From UBA6183 sp964545895 (GTDB lineage Bacteria > Bacteroidota > Bacteroidia > UKL13-3), in the NCBI GenBank assembly GCA_964545895.1, contig CAZJHS010000003.1, forward strand, positions 1-64,000: 64,000 nt of DNA. The letters run 5' to 3'. The translations under genes were made by a program, and so were the position numbers. Position 1 is the first letter of the stretch. The number at the start of each line of letters is the position of its first letter. The notes below the pieces were generated by a model. The model was given only the letters and a program-made list of their open reading frames with translations. It was not told the DNA's origin and made no database searches. Positions 1-7,968 of this stretch are shown here, piece after piece.

Positions 1-221
1 AGTGTGTAATCTTTATTCGTCATGTATGGTTTTCAAGAAAAATCGAGGCAAGATAATGAATTGATTGAAGATGACATAGTGGGAATTAAACAAACACATA
101 CCAACCTTTATTGATTTAGTGGGCAAAAATCAAGTTCTAACCCTTCGTTAACATTTGAAGGGATTAGCTGCGCTGAAGTACTTTTCGCTCGTTAGCAGGA
201 GCGGGACATAAGTATGAGCAA
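1..221. other. Gene-free stretch downstream of the NACHT gene
   Basis: I see no credible gene here. It holds two short hairpins: CCCTTC at 141-146 with GAAGGG at 157-162, and CGCTC at 186-190 with GAGCG at 199-203. Neither is followed by a T-run in either direction, so they are weak terminator candidates for the minus-strand gene that ends at 222. The window edge prevents judging what lies beyond. Confidence 0.4.
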
Positions 222-3110
222 TCAGACAATATAGTCAACTCGGTAACCAAATAGTGAATCTATTTCCTCAAATAAATGTACGAAATCCGTAAAGAAATGA
301 GGATCACTGATTGCCCTTACTTCTTTTGATATTTTTGATTTCAATTTGTCGTTAATTGAGTATATCAAGGTACTTAGGGGAGTTTTAGTCCAATAGCCTC
401 CATTTTCCAGAAAATCAAAAGGCAAATAGTGCTCTAACTCGAAGTAGCAAAATTTCTGCTCTTTATTCAAATACTCAATTTTATTGCCTGGTATAGGAAG
501 TAGGATTGAGTATATGTTCAATGAATCATGCTTTTTAACCGTATTCTCTTTCAATGACTTAAATAAATCTGCATTAAGTCCCCTGTAATTACTTACACCA
601 TTTTCATCATGGTCAAAAACCCCAATAATTATCTCATCAGCATGATAAAGAGACTCTGCTGCAGTTAATGCCTTAAAAACAGCATGAGCACCTCCGCCTT
701 GGCTCCCATTTGCGGGTTTTATGTTCCAATAAGGTAACTCTCCACCTGATAAAACTATGTAAGCGTGCTCAAGAATCTCAGCATCATGCTTCCCTTCTAC
801 AACAATTTTATATTTTCTGTTTAGTTTAATTGTGTCACTACTAGTAAACCTTAGCTTACTTGCTGGCAAATTTAACAACTGACGAGTGTTAACAGGTAGC
901 TTCGAAAATTCACTTCGGACAAGCTTTTTTATTGATTTATCTATTTCTCTCTGTAATCCACTGAAAGTGTATTCTGCAATCATAGTAAGAGTTGCGTCAT
1001 TCAGTATTGGACTATCGAAGATTAAGGACTGCATATCGCTTGTATCTCCAATTCTTTTTGAACCCAATGTTATTGCTAATTTCAAGGCTTTATATCCATC
1101 AAGAGTTTGATGCGTAAGATTAAACTTATCATAATATTCTTTGAAGGCTAATCTTAATGGATCTTTTAGTGTTACTGAATTAAAACAATCATTGAAATAA
1201 AGAACATTCATGAGCCAAAGTATTGGGACTTTGAAATTTTTGAATAGCGTATTGTCATCAGCAACCAACTTCATAAAAATTTCATGAGAATTAACACTCA
1301 AATCTAGGGCTAACTTAACGGTTTCCATTCTTAGCTTATTGTCTGTTTGATACAAGGCTTGTAGAAGGTAGCCTGCACCATTGATACCTACAATAAACTC
1401 AGAGATGTTTTTGGCAGCCGTTAGGCGTTGGTTAATTTGGTTCAGAAAGTCAGGCATATCCTTCGACTTACCAGCATAGAATATTGCAGAGTTCTGCCAG
1501 TTTACATCAAAAAAATTACTTATGTATTCAATTTCTTGATTTCGCTGGTGTTTGAAAATTTCAATGGCTGCATAATACTCCATAAAAGAATCATGAGTAT
1601 AAGTTACATATTTATTGTTCTTTAAAATCAACACCCCTGTATTTTTTATAAGGTAATCGAGTACAGCAGCTAAATTTTCCTTTTGAATTGGAAGTGTTTT
1701 AGACTCAAAATAATCAATAAAATATTTGTGAAATTCCTCTACAGTCATTGGATTGTGTTGTGGGCTTCTTAATATTGCTAGAGCATAAAGCGACAATATT
1801 CTTTCTTTAAACGAGATATCAATAAACTCAACACGGCTTGAAACAACTGCCTTCCCTAATAATAATGAACTAAAATTGTCATATATATCGGTTATTGTTG
1901 CAGGTATTTCAAGATTATTCTCCTCAAACAAAATAGAAATCAACGACAATGTCAGTGGTGTTATAGGAAGCTTTTCAATGATTCGATTTTCTTTCAGTGA
2001 ATCAATCAGTTTCTCTGCTCGAGAGGCCCCATCGCTATCATTAAAAAACTTAGTAATAAACTGTTGTATCTGATTGTCGTTAAATCTAGATATGGAATAG
2101 TTTGGTGTTTCTGCTAATTGTCGCTTTTGGTTATAAAGCTCTCCACTTCTTGTTCCTAGAATGAAAGAGAAACCCTTCAATTTATCGAGAGTCTCAAGTT
2201 GATTTAAAATTTTATTTTGATTATCTGAATCAAACTCATCTATACTATCAATTAGAATGAATATATCATAATCAGATAGGTACTTTCTGAAGTCTTCTTC
2301 AAAGATTCCTGCTAGCTTTGCTTGAACAACAGATTCAACATTAAATTCGGCATCAAAAAGCTCCACTACAGAAATAAAAACAGGAATATTCTTTTTCTCA
2401 ACTGTTGTGTTTTGGTTAATTAGAACCTCCCCAATTCTTTTCAGTAAAGTTGACTTTCCTGCACCTGGATCACCTGATATTAAAATTGATTTCTTTTCAC
2501 GGACAATTTGATCGATAGTGATATTTTTTTTTACGGGGGTTTTGGTTTCTTTATCCTCATAGAAATATGAGATTCTTGGCTCTATGAAAATATCCAAAAG
2601 CTTTTGGTACTTCTCATTAAAAATTTTTAGCTTTTTAAGTTCAGACTCTTTGACAAGGTTCTCACAATACAACTTTTCATAGCTCAGTAATCTAACATCA
2701 TTGTGCCTCCAATACTCAGAGAACACTTGGTCAATCAACTCTGTAAGCTTCTCCCTTCCAATGTAGTCCATAGACACATCAGGTATTGCCTTTCTCAAGG
2801 CTTCTCTTGCATTTGATGATATGTGAAATTTTGAAACTATATAATAAGTCGAAAAACTTGATTTACCACGTTTCGTGGTTATTTCATTAATTAGCTTTCT
2901 TAAGTCAAAGTTACCAGAAAGCTTATCTTCCTGTATTAGAAATCCATGAGTATGCGTAGACATTGGTGATTTTATCTCACATTCTAACCAATCTGCATTT
3001 TCTGTAATTTCTGTGTAACCTAATTTACCAAGAATATTCTTTAAAACACTTTTTAAATTAGATATGTCTAAAGATTCAATTTTTGCAATTTTAACCTCAA
3101 TCTGTTTCAT
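222..3110 (-). CDS. NACHT-type STAND ATPase with C-terminal TOPRIM-like domain (candidate anti-phage protein)
   Basis: 962 aa, cytoplasmic, no signal peptide. Seen: a Walker A motif GDPGAGKST at residues 213-221 and a Walker B/NACHT-like acidic block ILIDSIDEF ending near 293, followed by a long helical region to about 740. The C-terminus carries VVEGKHDAEI (Glu772, Asp776) and then GVFDHDENG (Asp833, Asp835), the Glu plus DxD pattern of TOPRIM folds as in OLD-family nucleases and DUF4435 proteins. Residues 1-150 resemble the degenerate restriction-nuclease-like N-terminus seen on some NACHT proteins, including a GREKLTELID segment, but I cannot see an intact catalytic set. Family knowledge: NACHT/Avs-type STAND proteins sense phage components and activate a fused effector. 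Inference: the TOPRIM domain is the nuclease effector. It stands alone downstream of menC. Its codon use looks more AT-rich than that of the men genes, suggesting acquisition. The ATPase and TOPRIM calls are firm; the defence role is inferred. Confidence 0.8.
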   Translation of the reverse strand: MKQIEVKIAKIESLDISNLKSVLKNILGKLGYTEITENADWLECEIKSPMSTHTHGFLIQEDKLSGNFDLRKLINEITTKRGKSSFSTYYIVSKFHISSNAREALRKAIPDVSMDYIGREKLTELIDQVFSEYWRHNDVRLLSYEKLYCENLVKESELKKLKIFNEKYQKLLDIFIEPRISYFYEDKETKTPVKKNITIDQIVREKKSILISGDPGAGKSTLLKRIGEVLINQNTTVEKKNIPVFISVVELFDAEFNVESVVQAKLAGIFEEDFRKYLSDYDIFILIDSIDEFDSDNQNKILNQLETLDKLKGFSFILGTRSGELYNQKRQLAETPNYSISRFNDNQIQQFITKFFNDSDGASRAEKLIDSLKENRIIEKLPITPLTLSLISILFEENNLEIPATITDIYDNFSSLLLGKAVVSSRVEFIDISFKERILSLYALAILRSPQHNPMTVEEFHKYFIDYFESKTLPIQKENLAAVLDYLIKNTGVLILKNNKYVTYTHDSFMEYYAAIEIFKHQRNQEIEYISNFFDVNWQNSAIFYAGKSKDMPDFLNQINQRLTAAKNISEFIVGINGAGYLLQALYQTDNKLRMETVKLALDLSVNSHEIFMKLVADDNTLFKNFKVPILWLMNVLYFNDCFNSVTLKDPLRLAFKEYYDKFNLTHQTLDGYKALKLAITLGSKRIGDTSDMQSLIFDSPILNDATLTMIAEYTFSGLQREIDKSIKKLVRSEFSKLPVNTRQLLNLPASKLRFTSSDTIKLNRKYKIVVEGKHDAEILEHAYIVLSGGELPYWNIKPANGSQGGGAHAVFKALTAAESLYHADEIIIGVFDHDENGVSNYRGLNADLFKSLKENTVKKHDSLNIYSILLPIPGNKIEYLNKEQKFCYFELEHYLPFDFLENGGYWTKTPLSTLIYSINDKLKSKISKEVRAISDPHFFTDFVHLFEEIDSLFGYRVDYIV

Positions 3111-3180
3111 TTAGTATCGGATTTTGATGTAATTATATTCTTTTCGATGATAATATTCAAATACTAGTGTTAAACTTAAT

Positions 3181-4137
3181 TCACTTTTCAGATAAAACTT
3201 TCAATTGGTATTCAGCTAACTCCCACTTCTTATTCTTATCATAAACCAACTGCCCTTGGCTTACCGTTAACGGAGAAGGAATATTGTTGGTATACAAACT
3301 ACCTGTGCCAAGGCCTTGCGGTACTTGCAGGTGTTGCGTGGCTGTCCACTGGGCTATGGCGTTTAAACCAATGTTGCTTTCTAATGCGCTGGTAACCCAC
3401 CAACCTATGTTGTGTTGCTGCGCTAACTTTACCCATGCTTCGCTGTTGGAAAGTCCGCCCAATAAGGTGGGCTTTAAAATAATGTGTTGTGGTTTTATGT
3501 GCTGCAACAAACGCTGTCCATCTGCTTTTACATCAACCCCAATTAACTCTTCATCTAACGCAATGGCAATGGGTGTTTTGGCGCACAGTTCTTGCATGGT
3601 ATCCCACTGTTTAGGTTTAATGGGTTGCTCAATGCTGTGTATATCAAAGCGCGAAAGTTCGCGTAGTTTTTCTAAAGCATCGGCCGTTAAAAAGGCGCCA
3701 TTTGCATCTAAACGTATGGTAATTTTAAAGGCATTAAATTGCTTTCTAAAAGCCTCAAGCATGCGGCATTCTTCATCAAAATCTAATGCTCCTACTTTAA
3801 ATTTTATGGTATCAAAACCTTGCTGTGCCTTTTGTATGGCTTCTTGCAACATGGTTTCTTTTTCGTTCATCCACACCAATCCATTAATGGCAATAGGTTG
3901 TTGGTTGTGGTAAAATGGCGTATCAAACAATAAAAAATCTTGGTGATGTTGTGCCGCTAAAAAGGCTGTTTCAAAAGCAAACTGCACACTGGGAAAACCT
4001 GTAAAATCCAACATATTAAAGGTGTAACCATTGGTAACAGCAGCACAACATTCGGTTAGTTTGTTTTCTATTTGTGCAACATCATCAATACTTAAACCTG
4101 GCAATGGAGCAGCTTCGCCCCAATAACTTTTACGCTC
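3181..4137 (-). CDS. menC: o-Succinylbenzoate synthase, N-terminus lost in assembly gap (partial)
   Basis: Enolase-superfamily enzyme that dehydrates SHCHC to o-succinylbenzoate in menaquinone synthesis; cytoplasmic. About 318 C-terminal residues are visible, against roughly 340-360 for the family, so only the first few dozen residues are missing. The catalytic set is intact in order: the KFK of TIKFKVG (about 3793-3808), the Asp of RLDANGAF (about 3700), the Glu of SIEQPI (about 3635), the Asp of ALDEEL (about 3555) and the Lys of ILKPTLLGG (about 3475). It lies downstream of menA on the same strand. The single 631-residue frame running through the Ns is an artefact, because the 100-N filler happens to preserve frame. 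The true start lies in the gap. Confidence 0.9.
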   Translation of the reverse strand, partial: ERKSYWGEAAPLPGLSIDDVAQIENKLTECCAAVTNGYTFNMLDFTGFPSVQFAFETAFLAAQHHQDFLLFDTPFYHNQQPIAINGLVWMNEKETMLQEAIQKAQQGFDTIKFKVGALDFDEECRMLEAFRKQFNAFKITIRLDANGAFLTADALEKLRELSRFDIHSIEQPIKPKQWDTMQELCAKTPIAIALDEELIGVDVKADGQRLLQHIKPQHIILKPTLLGGLSNSEAWVKLAQQHNIGWWVTSALESNIGLNAIAQWTATQHLQVPQGLGTGSLYTNNIPSPLTVSQGQLVYDKNKKWELAEYQLKVLSEK

Positions 4138-4237
4138 NNNNNNNNNNNNNNNNNNNNNNNNNNNNNNNNNNNNNNNNNNNNNNNNNNNNNNNNNNNNNNN
4201 NNNNNNNNNNNNNNNNNNNNNNNNNNNNNNNNNNNNN
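4138..4237. other. Assembly gap (100 N)
   Basis: Exactly 100 Ns, the conventional placeholder for a scaffold gap of unknown size. It removes the 3' end of menA and the 5' end of menC. Comparing visible protein lengths with the families suggests the real missing sequence is short, of the order of 100-200 bases. Confidence 0.98.
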
Positions 4238-5076
4238 GGCGATGGCTCAAGCGTTTGTACTTTATACGCTTGTATAAATGCAGGAACAAAAGCTATAAGG
4301 CTAATAAACTGTATGGGATGTATAAACTGCTTACTTAAAAACAATACCATGCACACAAATGCACCAACTATTAAAAACCAATGATACACACGTGCTTTGC
4401 TCAACCCTACTTTTACCACCAATGTATTTTTGTTTGAAGCACGATCGTTTTCGATATCGCGAACATTGTTTGTATTTAAAACACCTGCACTTAAAAAACC
4501 AACCGCTGCTGCTGGTAAAATCATCCAATTATCATGCGGAGTATTCCAATGAAAACCTTGATGCAACACATACACACCCAACACGGCTACTAAACCAAAA
4601 AATACAAATACAAACACATCGCCAAAACCGCTGTAGCCGTATGCGCTTTTACCAACTGTGTATTTTATGGCCGCAGCAATAGCAGCTAATCCCAATAAAA
4701 AAAACAATAAAAAAGCATAATTAAGTTGGCCATGCGCAGCAATGTATAGTAGGCATATTCCGCTGGCTAAACTAAGTACCACAAAAACAACTATCATGCG
4801 TAACATGGCTTGTGGGGTAATGTTTCCGCTTTGCAAAGCACGGGTATTACCAAGGCGTTTATCGTTATCAGTTCCTTTTGTAAAATCGCCATAATCGTTG
4901 GCAAGGTTACTTAATACTTGTAAAAAAACAGCTGTAAGCAAAGCCAAAAAAGTAATGCTTCGGGTTGATTCTGCCCCGCTTAAATCGGCCAAAGCGCTGC
5001 CCATTAAAATACCCGAAACCGCTAATGGCAAGGTGCGCAAACGCATGGCGCTAATCCATGTTTTTAAATTCGACAT
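4238..5076 (-). CDS. menA: 1,4-dihydroxy-2-naphthoate polyprenyltransferase, C-terminus lost in gap (partial)
   Basis: UbiA-family integral membrane prenyltransferase that attaches the polyprenyl chain to DHNA, making demethylmenaquinone. About 279 residues are visible, against roughly 300 for the family. The first aspartate-rich motif is NLANDYGDFTKGTDND near residues 58-73, and the second is NNVRDIENDRASNKNT near 200. Multiple hydrophobic segments fit the eight or nine helices of the family. The start MSNLKTWISAMRLRTLPLA is a classic MenA N-terminus. It begins 3 bases after the stop of the DUF3037 gene, so HipA-like kinase, DUF3037, menA and menC probably share a transcript. Only the last few residues fall in the gap. 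Confidence 0.93.
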
Positions 5077-5079
5077 ATA

Positions 5080-5475
5080 TTATTGTTGTGGTGTTGCCAC
5101 CAATTCGTTAAACAATTGTTCTAATTTTAAATCAACATTGGTACAAAAACCTGGGTGTGTTTCGGAGGTTTGAATTACCGTGCTACGCTTAGCTGTTAAC
5201 CATTTAAAGCGCGATTGCACATCAAGCGAAGCAATGGTTCCGGGTTGATTGTTGCCTATACATATTTGCTCAAACGCTTGTAAATGCTGTTCAATATCAT
5301 GCACATCAGCCCAAGGAAAAGCCTGCAAAATGCGTTGCTCATTAAACCCAAATTTGACTTTTAGGTATTTACTTTTTTTGCAAAACAATACCACACCTAC
5401 ATTCAAACATTCGCCACGTTCAACCCTTGGTATTATTTTAACAATGGCATACTCAAATAAGTTTTTCTCTTGCAT
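5080..5475 (-). CDS. DUF3037 family protein
   Basis: 131 aa, no signal peptide. The opening FEYAIVKIIPRVERGECLNVGVVLFC and the FGFNEQRI block match the DUF3037 family, whose function is unknown. Its start overlaps the 3' end of the HipA-like kinase gene by 23 bases, which implies translational coupling. From memory, DUF3037 genes often sit next to this class of HipA-like kinase, so the two may form a functional pair. One possibility is that DUF3037 is a partner or antitoxin of the kinase; nothing in the sequence proves it. It has no recognisable DNA-binding domain of the HipB type. Confidence 0.82.
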   Translation of the reverse strand: MQEKNLFEYAIVKIIPRVERGECLNVGVVLFCKKSKYLKVKFGFNEQRILQAFPWADVHDIEQHLQAFEQICIGNNQPGTIASLDVQSRFKWLTAKRSTVIQTSETHPGFCTNVDLKLEQLFNELVATPQQ

Positions 5476-6250
5476 GTATGGCTTCGTTTAAAAAGGTTGA
5501 ACAATGAGCTAAACGGGTGGTTAAAAATTGTTGGTATACCTCTCGAACTTCCTTTGCCGGTAAACCAACATTGGTGTTACTAAGCCAAGTTTCGGGTAGG
5601 TTGTTTACTACATTTTGTATCACTGCAGGAGTAATGCGGGTAAGCATTTCATCATGCACATTTTTTAGGGTTGATGCTGTGGGCAACAACACATGGTCTT
5701 TAATTAAGGTAAATGGTTTGATGGCTTGCTCTTGCCAGTTATCCCAAGTATGATGAAAGTATAAAGATGCCCCATGATCTATCAGCCACAACTGTTTGTT
5801 CCAAGTAAGCATATTGGTGTTTTTAACCGTACGGTCTACGTTGGTTAAAAAGGCATCTAACCAAACAATTTTAGACGCTAAATCGGCATCTAATTTTGTA
5901 ACCAAAGCATCGTAAGTAATAGAACCAGAAAGGTAATGCACACCTAAATTTAAACCCACACTAGCTTTTAATAAGTCTTGTATTTCTTCATCAGGTTCGG
6001 TACGTCCAAAGGCTTCATCTAAAGTTGCAAAAACCAACTCGGGCGTATTTAATCCAGCAGCACGAGCCAACTCGCCACCAATAAAATCGGCAATTAACGC
6101 TTTTACTCCTTGACCCGCCCCTCTAAATTTTATTACATACATAAAACCATCATCAGCCTCGGCCAGCGCAGGCATAGAGCCACCTTCGCGCAGCGGTGTA
6201 ATGTACCGCATAATGTTTACATGCCTTATATCTTGTGTTGCAGTAGTCAT
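5453..6250 (-). CDS. HipA-like kinase (HipA_2 type)
   Basis: 265 aa, a compact relative of the serine/threonine kinase HipA. Visible: MYVIKFRGAGQG as the nucleotide-binding lysine region near residues 37-48, then FLTNVDRTVKNTNML with Asp139 and Asn144 in the catalytic-loop position, and LIDHGASL with Asp158 in the metal-binding position. It lacks the N-terminal subdomain of classical HipA (about 440 aa), and no HipB-like XRE gene lies beside it; the adjacent coupled gene is DUF3037. Family knowledge: HipA-type kinases phosphorylate tRNA synthetases or other targets and act as toxins or regulators. The substrate here is unknown. It is the first gene of the apparent menA-menC transcript, which could also mean a metabolic rather than a toxin role. 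Confidence 0.82.
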   Translation of the reverse strand: MTTATQDIRHVNIMRYITPLREGGSMPALAEADDGFMYVIKFRGAGQGVKALIADFIGGELARAAGLNTPELVFATLDEAFGRTEPDEEIQDLLKASVGLNLGVHYLSGSITYDALVTKLDADLASKIVWLDAFLTNVDRTVKNTNMLTWNKQLWLIDHGASLYFHHTWDNWQEQAIKPFTLIKDHVLLPTASTLKNVHDEMLTRITPAVIQNVVNNLPETWLSNTNVGLPAKEVREVYQQFLTTRLAHCSTFLNEAIHAREKLI

Positions 6251-6318
6251 TGCTTAAAATAATTGTCAAAAGTAAGTAATGCAATCATTACAACAATAGC
6301 TTTTGATGAACGTGTTCT

Positions 6319-6513
6319 TATTAACCACAAGGTGCACTAAGTTTTTTCACAAGGTACAAAAGGAGCAGTCTTGCGCTAAAATACAAAGCATTACAAAAGC
6401 GACCGGTGTGCATGCATGAGATAAAAACTATGCTGTGAAGACTGTATGCATCAATTTCGCTGTGTCCTTTGTGCTTCCGAGGCTTCAGGACTTTGTGAAC
6501 TTTGTGGTTATCT
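6319..6513. repeat. Degenerate inverted-repeat intergenic element
   Basis: The left part reads ttaaccacaaggtgcactaa (from 6321) and the right part ends ctttgtgaactttgtggtta (6491-6510), which is its imperfect reverse complement. The phrase tgtcctttgtgcttccga (6463-6480) matches inward to cacaaggtacaaaaggagca on the left. This wording (ctttgtg-ctttgtgg-type) is typical of interspersed intergenic palindromic elements in Bacteroidota and other phyla that are often miscalled as small ORFs. I see no transposase, so it would be a MITE- or REP-like non-coding element between the HipA-like gene and hflX. Confidence 0.6.
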
Positions 6514-6624
6514 AATCTTTTACAAAACCAACTCAACATTCATCACTCATCATTCATAACTTTTAACCTTTAAAATAACCTTCACACAACAAAAAACTTG
6601 TTGTATTTTCGCCACCTATAATAC

Positions 6625-7815
6625 ATGGCAAAGAACAACACTATACACGATACGCATAAAAAACAAGAAACTGCTGTGCTAGTGGGTGTAGTAACCCAAC
6701 AACAAAAAATAGAACAAGCAGAGGAATATCTTGACGAGTTATCTTTTTTAACCTTAACCGCTGGAGCGCGTGTGGTAAAACGCTTTTTACAGCGCTTAAC
6801 CAAACCACACTCGGGTACATTTGTGGGCGAAGGAAAATTGGAAGAGATAGCCAATTACGTGCGAGAGCATGAGATTGATATGGTTATTTTTGATGATGAA
6901 TTAAGTCCATCGCAAATACGTAACTTAGAGCAATCTATTAAATGTAAAATACTAGATCGCAGCAATTTAATATTGGATATTTTTGCTACCCGTGCACGTA
7001 CAGCACAAGCAAAAATGCAGGTTGAGTTAGCGCAAGCGCAATACTTATTGCCACGCCTTACGCGCATGTGGAGCCATTTAAGCAAACATGCTGGTGGTAT
7101 TGGAACACGCGGACCAGGTGAGAGTGAAATTGAAACCGATAGACGTGTAATTAGAGAAACCATTGGCAAGTACAAGGCACGCTTAAAGGAAATTGAACAA
7201 CAAGCAGAAACGCGTAGAAAAAATCGTGATGATAAAGTTAGGTTAACTTTGGTAGGCTATACCAACGTGGGCAAATCAACCATACTTAACATGTTAAACA
7301 AAAGCGAAGCGGTGCTTGCCGAAGACAAACTTTTTGCTACGCTTGATAGTACTGTGCGCAAAGTAGTTATTGATGGTATTCCTTTTCTGTTAACCGATAC
7401 CGTTGGATTTATTCGCAAGCTCCCACATCAATTAATTGAGTGTTTTAAAAGCACTTTAGATGAAATTACGGAGGCCGATGTATTGGTACATGTGGTGGAT
7501 GTTTCGCACCCCAATTTTGAAGAGCAAATTGCGGTAGTAAACAAAACTTTAGAAGAAATTAAAGCCAATAACAAACCTATTTTATTGGTGTTTAATAAAA
7601 TTGATAAACTACAAGAACCGCTTAGATTGCCTGATGAAATAGAAGAAGGCGAAGAAGATATTCCTTACATTGATCGTTTAAAAAACACTTGGATGGCCAA
7701 AGAAAATTCGCCTGTAATTTTCATCTCGGCCGAAAAACAAACCAATGTAGCCGAACTAAAATCGGCCATTTTGGAGTTAGTTAAGCAACACAACAAGGTT
7801 TCGTACTTTAAATAG
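6625..7815 (+). CDS. hflX: GTPase HflX
   Basis: 396 aa, full length for HflX, a ribosome-associated GTPase that splits stalled or stressed 70S ribosomes. The N-terminal HflX domain (residues 10-120) includes FVGEGKLEEIA and VIFDDELSPSQ. The linker GGIGTRGPGESEIETDRR at about 153-170 is diagnostic. The G domain has G1 GYTNVGKST near 210, G3 DTVGFIRKLPHQLI near 256 and G4 NKIDK near 328. An upstream TATTTTCG at 6604-6611 is a possible -7 promoter box. It is transcribed alone, divergent from the HipA-like/men genes. Confidence 0.96.
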   Translation: MAKNNTIHDTHKKQETAVLVGVVTQQQKIEQAEEYLDELSFLTLTAGARVVKRFLQRLTKPHSGTFVGEGKLEEIANYVREHEIDMVIFDDELSPSQIRNLEQSIKCKILDRSNLILDIFATRARTAQAKMQVELAQAQYLLPRLTRMWSHLSKHAGGIGTRGPGESEIETDRRVIRETIGKYKARLKEIEQQAETRRKNRDDKVRLTLVGYTNVGKSTILNMLNKSEAVLAEDKLFATLDSTVRKVVIDGIPFLLTDTVGFIRKLPHQLIECFKSTLDEITEADVLVHVVDVSHPNFEEQIAVVNKTLEEIKANNKPILLVFNKIDKLQEPLRLPDEIEEGEEDIPYIDRLKNTWMAKENSPVIFISAEKQTNVAELKSAILELVKQHNKVSYFK

Positions 7816-7928
7816 TTTAACTGCTATTAAACAAGTGCGGTGTTTTTAATTGCACAACAAGTAATTAAGCTCACTATCAATACGTAAGCAATAAGCTTGT
7901 AAACATTAGTTAAAGACACGTTTTTTTA

Positions 7929-7936
7929 TATTTTTG
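7929..7936 (+). promoter_or_regulatory. Candidate Bacteroidota -7 promoter box
   Basis: TATTTTTG fits the TAnnTTTG consensus and sits 32 bases before the start of the parvulin gene. No convincing TTG element lies 17-23 bases upstream; the nearest, at 7897-7899, is too far away. Confidence 0.35.
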
Positions 7937-7968
7937 CATCATACAAAACCAAAATCATTTATACCAAA

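Noticed and set aside
3284..3913. Plus-strand frame of 209 codons opposite menC
   Set aside because: Antisense shadow of menC with Cys/Met-rich nonsense composition and no homology features.
3181..5076. A fused 631-residue MenA-MenC protein
   Set aside because: The join is the 100-N gap; each part has its own complete family motifs.
6321..6539. 72-codon minus-strand frame in the hflX upstream region
   Set aside because: It lies inside the palindromic ctttgtgg-type element, a known source of spurious ORFs.
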